Source of the DNA: DASQHY01 sp035602605 | GTDB taxonomy: Bacteria; Acidobacteriota; Terriglobia; Acidiferrales; UBA7541 | Direction of reading: 5' to 3' | Length of the DNA stretch: 64,000 nt | Assembly (NCBI GenBank): GCA_035602605.1 | Contig: DATNLZ010000030.1 | Span: 1-64,000, forward strand | Shown here: positions 26,217 through 34,033 of the stretch, piece by piece | Layout: every line of letters begins with the position of its first letter | Numbering within the stretch: position 1 is the stretch's first letter | Translations under genes and position numbers: made by a program | Notes under the pieces: model-generated | Databases searched by the model: none | Told to the model about the DNA's origin: nothing | Seen by the model: the letters and a program-made list of their open reading frames with translations, nothing else

Positions 26217-28034
26217 TCACTTCGGTGCATCAGTATTAACACTACGCAGTCGCAACTGAATTCCCGCGCCAAGCTCGAACAAGCCCGGTATGCGAACAGG
26301 AAGCCGCCCCAAAAAAGGAATTTCGCCGAACAGTGCGCGGACCGCAGCCGCTTGAGCAACGTCTTCGATGGCATAGGTCGTTACGTAGACAGGGACGTCG
26401 GGAAATTGCGCCACGAGATAAGGGCTCCCAAAGGCCAGTACCGCAACGGGTTTGCCGTCTGCGATCAGCTTGCGGATGAGGGCTGCCTGCAAGTCGGGCA
26501 GAGCAACTGTACCCTTTAATGCCGCCCTCTTGACAAACGCGGCCATGACGATGAGATTAAATTGTTGCGCTTCAGAGTAGAGGGAATCGTATTCGGCGGC
26601 AGTCGTGCGGGGATCAACGCGTCGTATGGTGGCGGTCGCCAGACGCTGGCGTATCTGGGGGATGACCGTACGCCCTTCGGACGGGTCGTCATCCGCCGCG
26701 AGAACGATGAAGCATGTCTGCCGGGTTTTTCCCAGGTCGAGCGGAAGCAAATCATTCTGATTGCGAAGCAACGTCACGGAGTGCTCTGCGACGGTAGCGG
26801 CATCACGCATGCCGTCGGGTCGCTCAACAATTCGATTCACAGCGGCCAGATCGACTTTCCGTTGTTTGGCAAGGCCAAGACGATATTTGGCGCGGAGCAA
26901 ACGTTGCACCGACACGTCGATTCTATTTTGCGTAATTTCGCCGCGCTTTACTGCAGCCTCAATCGCATCGATAGCCGCATTCGGGTCGGGGCTTAACAGA
27001 ACAACATCGGCGCCAGCGACGATTGCCTTTACCGCAGCCTCGGCATTTCCGTAACCTTTAACAATTGCCCCCATCCCCAGCGAATCGGTGACGATAATTC
27101 CATCAAAACCGAGTTCGCGTCGCAGCAAATCCGTCGTGAGCTTTGGCGAAAGCGTAGCTGGTATCCCGTCCCCGGTAACGCTCGGTAGGGCGATATGCGC
27201 CGTCATAATTGCGTCGACACCGGCTTTGATGGCTGCGCGGAAAGGCATTAGCTCTAGCGCATCGAGACGCTTACGGTCAACGGTAATCGTCGGGAGACCA
27301 ATATGCGAATCCGTGGCCGTATCGCCATGGCCGGGAAAATGTTTTGCTGTTGAGAGTGCGCCGCCGGCGCGAACACCGCGAACCATCGCGGCGACGAATT
27401 GACTCACGCGCTCCGGGTCCTCGCCGAAGCTTCGTGAGTTGATGACGGGATTGTCGGGATTATTGTTGATGTCGCCAACCGGAGCGAATAGCCAATTCAC
27501 TCCAATGGCGCGCATTTCTTCCGCGACCACTTTCCCCAGGCGGTACGCGGACTCGGGGTCCCCGGCGGCGGCAATAGCCATGTTCGTGGTAAATGGCGTG
27601 CCACTATGCAATTGCATTCGCAAACCCCATTCGTAATCAGCGGCGAAGAGTAGGGGAACCTTAGCGAGACGCTGCATTTCGTTGGTCAGGGCCGCGATTT
27701 CATTCGGATCGCCGCCGTGAACAATGAATCCGCCTAGTCCATCCTGTTGGATCTGCTGGCGCGTGGCCAGAAATCGCTCGCTTTGAAAGTTTGCAAAATC
27801 ACCTCGAACAGCTGCTACGACCAATTGACCAATTCGTTCGCGCAACGACAAGCCTTGCAAAGTTCGCCTCAGCCATTTTTTCTCGGCGCGACTTGCGGCC
27901 ACCGAAGGCTTCGGATTTGTATCCGTTTTTTGAGCTGCCCCCGCGGACGCAAAAACATTCAGCAAGAAAAGTGCGCACGTCAGCGCATATAGTCGCGGCG
28001 CAGAGCCCACTCGTGAAACACGGCGCAAATCCAT
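26217..28034 (-). CDS. Exported GH3 beta-N-acetylhexosaminidase-like enzyme
   Basis: 605 residues, ATG 28034 with a strong ribosome-binding site (GGAGGAACAGG). Signal peptide at about 14-34 (LYALTCALFLLNVFASAGA). GH3 catalytic barrel with the NagZ-type motif STAKHFPGHGDTATDSH (about 227-243), whose Asp-His dyad acts as acid/base in this subfamily, and nucleophile Asp in IIVTDSLGMGAI (about 316). A C-terminal domain of about 200 residues (EHSVTLLRNQNDLLPL ... PVAVLAFGSPY) is the second GH3 domain. Unlike E. coli NagZ, which is cytosolic and 340 residues, this enzyme is exported and two-domain, as in B. subtilis NagZ. It would release GlcNAc or a related N-acetyl sugar from peptidoglycan or chitin-like fragments in the periplasm. 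Confidence 0.93.
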   Translation of the reverse strand: MDLRRVSRVGSAPRLYALTCALFLLNVFASAGAAQKTDTNPKPSVAASRAEKKWLRRTLQGLSLRERIGQLVVAAVRGDFANFQSERFLATRQQIQQDGLGGFIVHGGDPNEIAALTNEMQRLAKVPLLFAADYEWGLRMQLHSGTPFTTNMAIAAAGDPESAYRLGKVVAEEMRAIGVNWLFAPVGDINNNPDNPVINSRSFGEDPERVSQFVAAMVRGVRAGGALSTAKHFPGHGDTATDSHIGLPTITVDRKRLDALELMPFRAAIKAGVDAIMTAHIALPSVTGDGIPATLSPKLTTDLLRRELGFDGIIVTDSLGMGAIVKGYGNAEAAVKAIVAGADVVLLSPDPNAAIDAIEAAVKRGEITQNRIDVSVQRLLRAKYRLGLAKQRKVDLAAVNRIVERPDGMRDAATVAEHSVTLLRNQNDLLPLDLGKTRQTCFIVLAADDDPSEGRTVIPQIRQRLATATIRRVDPRTTAAEYDSLYSEAQQFNLIVMAAFVKRAALKGTVALPDLQAALIRKLIADGKPVAVLAFGSPYLVAQFPDVPVYVTTYAIEDVAQAAAVRALFGEIPFLGRLPVRIPGLFELGAGIQLRLRSVNTDAPK

Positions 28035-28079
28035 GGATCCTGTTCCTCCAGCGCATGTGTCATCCGGTACGATTTGTAT

Positions 28080-29456
28080 CTAACGTAGAAACATTGACGC
28101 GCCAAGCAGCAAACCTCCGAAGCACACCCCCATCATCGTTAAAAGGGCGGCCCGCGTGATTTGGGCAACCGGTACACCGGTGAATGTGGCTACCCAGACG
28201 TTGTGCGTGTTCGTCGGGTCGCACACGTTTTGCACCTGTACGACGGACATGATAGCGGCAAGCAGCGCCGATGCGGGAAGCGTCCCGGTCGCAAAAATGA
28301 TCGAATACACTCCGATGCCAACACCGAAAGGATTTAGTGGCCCGCGATACAGCGCCAGCGGCGACAACAATCCAAAGCTCAAGACGTAGGCAGCCGGGGA
28401 ACTTAAGGGCAGTGCCGTGACGATCGGTGCCAGCGATGCCTTCACAGCCGGCAGGGTCAACGCATTGAGAAGCATGCCAATGCCGATCAGCAAAATTACA
28501 GCGGGCGCGCCGTCCTCGACGCCGCGAATCGCAGAAGCTGCGAGACGTCGTACGCCAAGCCGCGGCTCAGTCGTGAGAACGCCGAACAATGCGCCGCCAA
28601 GAAACGCTGGCAACTCGCTCCAGTGGAAGCCAACATAGAGGACCAGCGGAACAAAGGGCGTAAAAAAAGAAATTACCGGGACGCGGCGGCCGCCGCTGCG
28701 CTGCGTGAGGTCTTCGCGAGCGGCCACGGTCCAGAAACTCATGCCCCGCGCGCGCCTAAAAGCAATCAATGTGTGGATGATCACGGCCACACAGGTAACC
28801 AAAAGCAAGCCGGCAGCAAATTTTGGGACTGCCGGCGGCAGGTTGCTCGCAGGCGCGATTTGTAAGACTTCGCGGTACAGGCGCCACAGCGCAATATTGA
28901 AAATGAATCCGGTTGCGAAGGCCATCAGAAAAAGAACGGCAGAAAGTTTGCGAGGCACGCCGAGGGTCATCATGATCGGGAGCACCAAAGAACCCACCAT
29001 GATGATCGCGCCTAACCCGGTCAGGGACGTGAACAGTGCGGCGGTAACGATCATCAGACCAGCGGCAACGATCATCGGACGGTCGCCGCCAAACTCAGCA
29101 GCGCGCTTAATAATTTCTTCGGCGATTCCGGTATGCATCATGACGCGCCCCATCATCGCCCCGGCGAAGACGGCGATATAAGCAGGCGCCAATCGGATTG
29201 ATCCCGCCGCGATCACGTCATTTAAAAGATGGCCGAGAGGAAGCCTGACAACGATGGCGACGAGAATTGCCATCGCCGGTACAGCAAGCAGCGCGGGGAC
29301 AACGCGGGCGAACATCAGGGCCGCAAACGCAGCGAACACCAGGAGCAGCAGCAAGGCTGTCATATGTGGCGGCTGAGCCGAGGATTCCTTTCGATGGCGC
29401 AGTAACGGGCCCTTGGGTGCAACTCGGGTTTGCTCGTGTTCTACGGCAAACGCCAA
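28080..29456 (-). CDS. Inner-membrane permease of the ion-transporter (CitMHS/GntP/TRAP-like) group
   Basis: 458 residues from a TTG at 29456; an ATG at 29363 (MTALLLLLVFAAF) would begin exactly at the first membrane helix and may be the true start. About 12 transmembrane helices. Features typical of the IT superfamily are visible: two inverted halves, re-entrant-like segments FTSLTGLGAIIMVGSLVLPI and LYRGPLNPFGVGIG, and NVCDPTNTHNVWVATFTGVPV near the C-terminus. No periplasmic binding protein or small TRAP subunit adjoins, so it probably works alone as a cation-coupled symporter. In this operon, between the outer-membrane receptor and the GH3 enzyme, it is the likely inner-membrane importer for the released sugar or acid. 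Precise substrate is unknown. Confidence 0.82.
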   Translation of the reverse strand: MAFAVEHEQTRVAPKGPLLRHRKESSAQPPHMTALLLLLVFAAFAALMFARVVPALLAVPAMAILVAIVVRLPLGHLLNDVIAAGSIRLAPAYIAVFAGAMMGRVMMHTGIAEEIIKRAAEFGGDRPMIVAAGLMIVTAALFTSLTGLGAIIMVGSLVLPIMMTLGVPRKLSAVLFLMAFATGFIFNIALWRLYREVLQIAPASNLPPAVPKFAAGLLLVTCVAVIIHTLIAFRRARGMSFWTVAAREDLTQRSGGRRVPVISFFTPFVPLVLYVGFHWSELPAFLGGALFGVLTTEPRLGVRRLAASAIRGVEDGAPAVILLIGIGMLLNALTLPAVKASLAPIVTALPLSSPAAYVLSFGLLSPLALYRGPLNPFGVGIGVYSIIFATGTLPASALLAAIMSVVQVQNVCDPTNTHNVWVATFTGVPVAQITRAALLTMMGVCFGGLLLGASMFLR

Positions 29457-29491
29457 CGTTGTCGGCTAAAGCACTCGCCTCCAGGCCAGAG

Positions 29492-32400
29492 TTAGAAGTT
29501 GATGCGCAATGCAACCTGAACCTTGCGCGGCGTGTTAGCCTGGCCCGTGATCTTACCAAATTGCGATGAATTCACGTTCGTCTCTGGAGTGCCAAAAACC
29601 ACGGTATTGAAGAAGTTAAACGCCTCCAAACGCAACTGGAAGCGAATTTGCTCCGACAGTTGAAACCCCTTGAACAGTGAGAAGTCCATGTTGTGATAGC
29701 GATCTCGACGCACGCTGCCGAGAGTGCGGGAGACATTTCCAAGCACAAACTGTTTGCTCACGTCCTGCCCGGGAATACTCGGAACGTCATTCGGATTGTA
29801 GAACGCAGCGGTGTTAAACCAGTTCGCTCCTTGGCGAACGTTGTTGCGAGCCGCGGCTACGTCAAAGTGTGGATCCACACCTGGGCGAACGCTCGCTCGC
29901 ATCCTCGCATTACCAATCCCCAGACGATTAGCTGCGATGATCGAAAGTGGGGTACCACTCTGTTTCGTGTAAACACCGTTGATCTGCCAGCCGCCAATTA
30001 AAACATCAAGAGCGCGCGGCAGGTCCGCTCCAATCATCTTGCCGCGACCAATGGGAAGTTCGTAGGTCGCCGTAAATACGAAGCGATGCGGTACATCTTG
30101 ACCGGACAATGAGCGCTCATCGGCAATGTTATAGATGTTCTGGATAGGCGTTGCGTCGAAGAATGCGATACCGCTCCCCACACCTCCTGTGTCGAGATCC
30201 TTCGACCAAGTATAGTGCGTCAGCAACGCCAGCCCGTTACTGAAGCGCTTCTGCAGCTTTATCTGCATCGAGTTATAGCTGCTCTTGCCGAAATTGGCCA
30301 GTGGCCGCGAGTAAGTGATCGATGTGTACTGCGGGAAAGGTTTGAGCAGCTGAGACTGCACCACCGTCTTTTTACTGAGCGGCGACAATGGGTCGGTGAT
30401 AATGCCGAAAAAGGGATTGTTCACACTCTTGTTGAGGGCCGTGTTGCCTAATGACTGCATGCTCGGGTCGAGCTGACTCAGATTGAAACTGTTGATCGGG
30501 AGGTGTACGCCATGGCTTCCTACATAAGCAATCTCGGCCAGCCAGTCGCGTCCAACCTGCCGTTGGATCGCGATGTTCCACAACTGGTTATACGAGCTCG
30601 TGATCTGACCCGGCACAGCAGTGACTCCCTGGCCGATAAGCGAGAGGGCACCCTGGGACTTGCCGATGATCGGGGGGATCCCCGACGGAAACGGGTTACT
30701 GAGCAGCACCTGCGGAATCCGGGGATCGGGTTGATTGCTGTCAATCGTGTAGTTGAAACCTACTGAACCCAGATTCTCGAGGGAAATAGGAAGGTAAAAG
30801 ATCCCATAGCCGGCACGGATAGTGTTTTTTTCGCCGATCTTGTAGGCTAGGCCAATGCGCGGTGCGAAACGCTTCTTGTCAGCCACCCACTCCGCTTCTC
30901 CAGCACTGTCGAAGCGGAGCAAACCCTTAAGATCAGGGAAACTTGACACTTTGCCAGCCAGGGGCGAAGGGGCACTGAAATCGAAGGTCGTCAGGCGTCC
31001 TTGGGTTTCCTGGGTTCCGGTCTCGAGGTCCCATCGCAGTCCGAGATTGAGCGTGAGCCTGGTACTCACGCGCCAATCGTCTTGGATATAACCGGCGATG
31101 TATCGATGAAAAATAGTGACTGGGGTTCCATACTCGAAGGAGGCACTTGATTGCGCTCCCAGCAAGAAGGAAGCAAAACCCAAGCCAGCATTGTTTGTCC
31201 CTACATCAGGATCCGGACCCTGCGTATAACCAGTACCAAAATTATAATTACCAGTGGTATCGAACACCTGAAAGGGAAAAAACCGAATCAACCGAAATTC
31301 GACTCCTGGCTTGATCGTGTGTTGCCCCCACATTTTGATGACGCTATCCGCAACCGTGGTGGTATCGCGTGGCTGATTGTTAAAGCCTCGCGAGCCAAGG
31401 GAAGATATCGAAACATTACCTCCCGGGCTAAATGTGGGAAATTGCAGGATAACCGCGTTGTCCCTGACATAGCTGGGCAGTCCTAACGAGGTTGGATCGA
31501 AGCCCGTGCCAAACGGAATCTGATTAGCATGCGCTCGGGTATAGCCGTAGCGAGCGTTGTTTATTAGATTAGGGGTGATCGAAATGACGTGATTAATGGC
31601 GATGTTCGTAAATTTGTCGATAATCACGCGCCCAGACGAGGCCACGTTGTTGAACGGATTTGCCTGCCGATCCTCCCGGCGTTCGCGAGTGTAACGCGCA
31701 AAAATGCTTTGGCGCTGGGAAAGGTTGTGGTCGATTCGAATCGAATAGAGATTCTTATTCAAGCGATTGTTTGCAGTGACGATAAAATTGTTCGCTCCGG
31801 AGAGATCGCTCGCCGTTCGGTTCGGCAGTGGATAAAATTTGAGTGCCGCCAGAGCCACCGGATCACACAAAGGCTTATTTGTCGCAGGATTAATTGCCGC
31901 GCAGTCGATCTTGTTGCCGGGAAATTCTTTGCGGAGGAATCCTCCTGCTGGGTTGGGACTAGTCGTCCACGGATTGTAGATCTTGATTAGCTGCCCATCT
32001 TTGTTCGTGGTTTGAGAAAAGTCCCCGCGCCTCTGTTCGGGCGTGGGGACAGTAAAAAAAGGATTGGACGGGTTGAAGGGATCGCGGTTCCGCCGTCCTT
32101 CGTAATCGAAGAAGAAAAAGGTCTTTTGCTTGCCATTGTAAACCTTCGGAATCCACACAGGCCCACTAAAAGACACGCCGAAGTGGTTGCGCCCGTTGGC
32201 GACCGGTTTGCGATTCCATCCATTCGCATTTAACGCGCTGTTCTGCAAATATTCGTACACCGTGCCGTGGTACTGGCTTCCCCCCGATTTTGTGATGATA
32301 TTGATGTTTCCGCCCCCAGAGCGCCCGAACTCAGCGGAATAAGCGCCGCTCTGTACCTTGAATTCCTGGACCGAACCCACGGGCGGCACTGTGCCAACAC

Positions 32401-33034
32401 CATTGAAATCGCCGATCACGTTGGCGACGCCGTCCAACAGAACATCGTTGGTACTTCCCTTCCCGCCATTCACCGAAAAATTTGAGTCGAAGAAGTTGCG
32501 GTTTCCAATATCACCGATTGGCGACGGGTTATTGGGGTTTCCTGAAACCACGCCAGGCGCAAGTTGCACGAATTGGAAAATATCCTGGTCGGCCAGCGGT
32601 AAATCTTCGATGAACTTTTGCTCAATGGTCTGGTCGATTGAAGATTGCTGTGTGACGAGCAGCGGCGTAATGCCTGACACCTCGACGGTTTGATTCACTC
32701 CGCCAAGCGCCAATTGCAGATTTATTTCGGCAGTCTGGTTGACCTCGAGACGAATGCCTGTTCGAGCTACCTTCTCGAAGCCCGCAGACTCAGCGGTAAC
32801 CGTGTATTCGCTAGGCTGGAGCAGCGGCACGATATAGCTGCCGTTTGGGTCCGTCGTCGCCGTTTTCGAAACACCCGTGGATAGGTTCGTCACAGTCACG
32901 GTCGCGCCCGCCACGGCTGCGCCATGCGGATCGGTAACCGTTCCCGAGACCGTGGCAGTGAAGGTCTGCGCGAACAAACCAAAGGCGCTAGCGGCAACAA
33001 GGACGACCAGGGAAACCAAACGGCCGTATTTCAT
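29492..33034 (-). CDS. TonB-dependent outer-membrane receptor (Oar-like)
   Basis: 1180 residues from ATG 33034 with a strong ribosome-binding site (TAGGAGGATCG); the frame extends to 33061. Signal peptide 1-23 (KYGRLVSLVVLVAASAFGLF). Residues about 26-110 are a carboxypeptidase-regulatory-like beta-sandwich (GTVTDPHGAAVAGATVTVTN ... DPNGSYIVPLL). A plug domain follows (SIDQTIEQKFIEDLPL, GNRNFFDSNFSVNG, DVLLDGVANVIGD), then a long barrel ending in VQVALRINF, a terminal Phe as expected for outer-membrane proteins. This architecture is the abundant Acidobacteriota type. No SusD partner is adjacent. As first gene of the minus-strand run it presumably imports the glycan fragments handled by the downstream genes. 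Confidence 0.94.
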   Translation of the reverse strand: MKYGRLVSLVVLVAASAFGLFAQTFTATVSGTVTDPHGAAVAGATVTVTNLSTGVSKTATTDPNGSYIVPLLQPSEYTVTAESAGFEKVARTGIRLEVNQTAEINLQLALGGVNQTVEVSGITPLLVTQQSSIDQTIEQKFIEDLPLADQDIFQFVQLAPGVVSGNPNNPSPIGDIGNRNFFDSNFSVNGGKGSTNDVLLDGVANVIGDFNGVGTVPPVGSVQEFKVQSGAYSAEFGRSGGGNINIITKSGGSQYHGTVYEYLQNSALNANGWNRKPVANGRNHFGVSFSGPVWIPKVYNGKQKTFFFFDYEGRRNRDPFNPSNPFFTVPTPEQRRGDFSQTTNKDGQLIKIYNPWTTSPNPAGGFLRKEFPGNKIDCAAINPATNKPLCDPVALAALKFYPLPNRTASDLSGANNFIVTANNRLNKNLYSIRIDHNLSQRQSIFARYTRERREDRQANPFNNVASSGRVIIDKFTNIAINHVISITPNLINNARYGYTRAHANQIPFGTGFDPTSLGLPSYVRDNAVILQFPTFSPGGNVSISSLGSRGFNNQPRDTTTVADSVIKMWGQHTIKPGVEFRLIRFFPFQVFDTTGNYNFGTGYTQGPDPDVGTNNAGLGFASFLLGAQSSASFEYGTPVTIFHRYIAGYIQDDWRVSTRLTLNLGLRWDLETGTQETQGRLTTFDFSAPSPLAGKVSSFPDLKGLLRFDSAGEAEWVADKKRFAPRIGLAYKIGEKNTIRAGYGIFYLPISLENLGSVGFNYTIDSNQPDPRIPQVLLSNPFPSGIPPIIGKSQGALSLIGQGVTAVPGQITSSYNQLWNIAIQRQVGRDWLAEIAYVGSHGVHLPINSFNLSQLDPSMQSLGNTALNKSVNNPFFGIITDPLSPLSKKTVVQSQLLKPFPQYTSITYSRPLANFGKSSYNSMQIKLQKRFSNGLALLTHYTWSKDLDTGGVGSGIAFFDATPIQNIYNIADERSLSGQDVPHRFVFTATYELPIGRGKMIGADLPRALDVLIGGWQINGVYTKQSGTPLSIIAANRLGIGNARMRASVRPGVDPHFDVAAARNNVRQGANWFNTAAFYNPNDVPSIPGQDVSKQFVLGNVSRTLGSVRRDRYHNMDFSLFKGFQLSEQIRFQLRLEAFNFFNTVVFGTPETNVNSSQFGKITGQANTPRKVQVALRINF

Positions 33035-33088
33035 CGATCCTCCTAAGAGCCCGAACCGCAAGCCCTAAGATTGCAAAATCCATAGGAT

Positions 33089-33149
33089 GGCAAACTTGCT
33101 GATCCGGCAAACAGAACAACGACCCCGGTCCCAAGTTGTCGCGGCAAAC
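33089..33149. repeat. Three direct copies of GGCAAAC upstream of the TonB receptor
   Basis: GGCAAAC occurs at 33089-33095, 33106-33112 and 33143-33149 (GTTTGCC as read in the direction of the receptor gene), start-to-start spacings 17 and 37 bp. They lie 55-115 bp upstream of the receptor start. They could be activator or repressor sites, or include -35-like TTTGCC elements; nothing else supports this. Confidence 0.35.
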
Positions 33150-33184
33150 TTTCCGTCTGCGCCGCAGACCTGACCGAACTACAA

Positions 33185-33213
33185 TTGGAGTTTGGAGCAC
33201 GAAGTGGTATAGT
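33185..33213 (+). promoter_or_regulatory. Sigma-70 type promoter of the GntR gene
   Basis: -35 TTGGAG (33185-33190) and -10 TATAGT (33208-33213) with an ideal 17 bp spacer, placed 26 bp upstream of the ATG at 33239, which predicts a short leader of about 20 nt. The -10 lies inside the near-palindromic operator candidate. Confidence 0.6.
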
Positions 33214-33218
33214 CCACT
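33203..33218. promoter_or_regulatory. NagR/DasR-like operator covering the -10 box
   Basis: The 16-mer AGTGGTATAGTCCACT has perfect 5-bp outer arms (AGTGG / CCACT). Its core TGGTATAGTCCA differs at one position from TGGTATAGACCA, the form recognised by GntR/HutC-family NagR and DasR regulators of amino-sugar genes. It overlaps the regulator gene -10 hexamer, so binding would block transcription. It also lies 169 bp from the receptor start codon on the other strand. The regulator gene itself begins 20 bp downstream. Confidence 0.65.
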
Positions 33219-33238
33219 ATCCCTCGGGCGCTAGATTA

Positions 33239-33982
33239 ATGAAAAATTCCCTCGACCGCAACAGTTTTATTCCACTTTATGCGCAGATCCATCGCCGGCT
33301 GCGCAGGCTTATCGACTCCGGGGAGATCGCGCCCGGAGCTCCTGTGCCTTCCGAGCGTGAACTCTCGGAGGAATACGACGTGAGTCGCATGACTGCACGG
33401 CAGGCGCTACGCGCCCTGCGCCAGAACGGCCTCGTGTCTCAGGAGCGCGGCCTGGGCACTTTCGTGAGCAAGTGGAAAGTGGACGTTCATACCCGCAATC
33501 TGGTTGGTTTTAACGAAGACATGCGACGCCGCGGACTGAAGCCCAGCTCGAGACTGATTTTGATAAGCCCAGAACCTGCCTCCCAGCAGGCCGCCCAAAA
33601 ACTGGGTATTCGTCGGGGAGACGAGGTCTATCGCCTGGAGCGACTCCGGCTGGCGAACAGAGAACCCATGGCGTACGAAACGAATTTCATTCCTGCGGCC
33701 CTGTGCCCCGGGCTTCACAAACATAATTTTGAAAAAGAATCCCTTTATGATCTCTTCCAGAAGGAGTATGGAATCCGGCTCTATCGCGCTGCCGAGGTAC
33801 TGGAGGCGGCCGCGGCGATGAAGCCCGCCGCAGGTCATCTGGGCGTCGAAGCGGGAACTCCGGTGCTCGTCGTGCATCGTGTGGTTTACTCCGACACTGA
33901 CAACGCCGTTGAGTCGGTCAAAACCGTTTACCGCGCTGACCGTTATCGCGCAACCTTCCACTTGACGAAGAACAATCTTTGA
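33239..33982 (+). CDS. GntR/HutC-family repressor (UTRA domain), NagR-like
   Basis: 247 residues from ATG 33239; a TTG in the same frame at 33185 would lie in the promoter. Winged-helix domain at about 5-75 (PLYAQIHRRLRRLIDSGEIA, PSERELSEEYDVSRMTARQA, LRQNGLVSQERGLGTFVS). UTRA effector domain at about 90-240 (FNEDMRRRGLKPSSR ... EVYRLERLRLANREPMAYET ... LVVHRVVYSDTDNAVE). HutC-subfamily members that control amino-sugar genes (NagR, DasR, NagQ) respond to GlcN-6-P or GlcNAc-6-P. The operator-like 16-mer in its own promoter and the divergent amino-sugar operon make this the probable local regulator. It is followed after 51 bp by the DUF4127 gene. Confidence 0.9.
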   Translation: MKNSLDRNSFIPLYAQIHRRLRRLIDSGEIAPGAPVPSERELSEEYDVSRMTARQALRALRQNGLVSQERGLGTFVSKWKVDVHTRNLVGFNEDMRRRGLKPSSRLILISPEPASQQAAQKLGIRRGDEVYRLERLRLANREPMAYETNFIPAALCPGLHKHNFEKESLYDLFQKEYGIRLYRAAEVLEAAAAMKPAAGHLGVEAGTPVLVVHRVVYSDTDNAVESVKTVYRADRYRATFHLTKNNL

Positions 33983-34033
33983 TATGGGCAATCGCTTTAT
34001 GATTTGTGCCGCCACTCGAAATGAGCATTGCCT

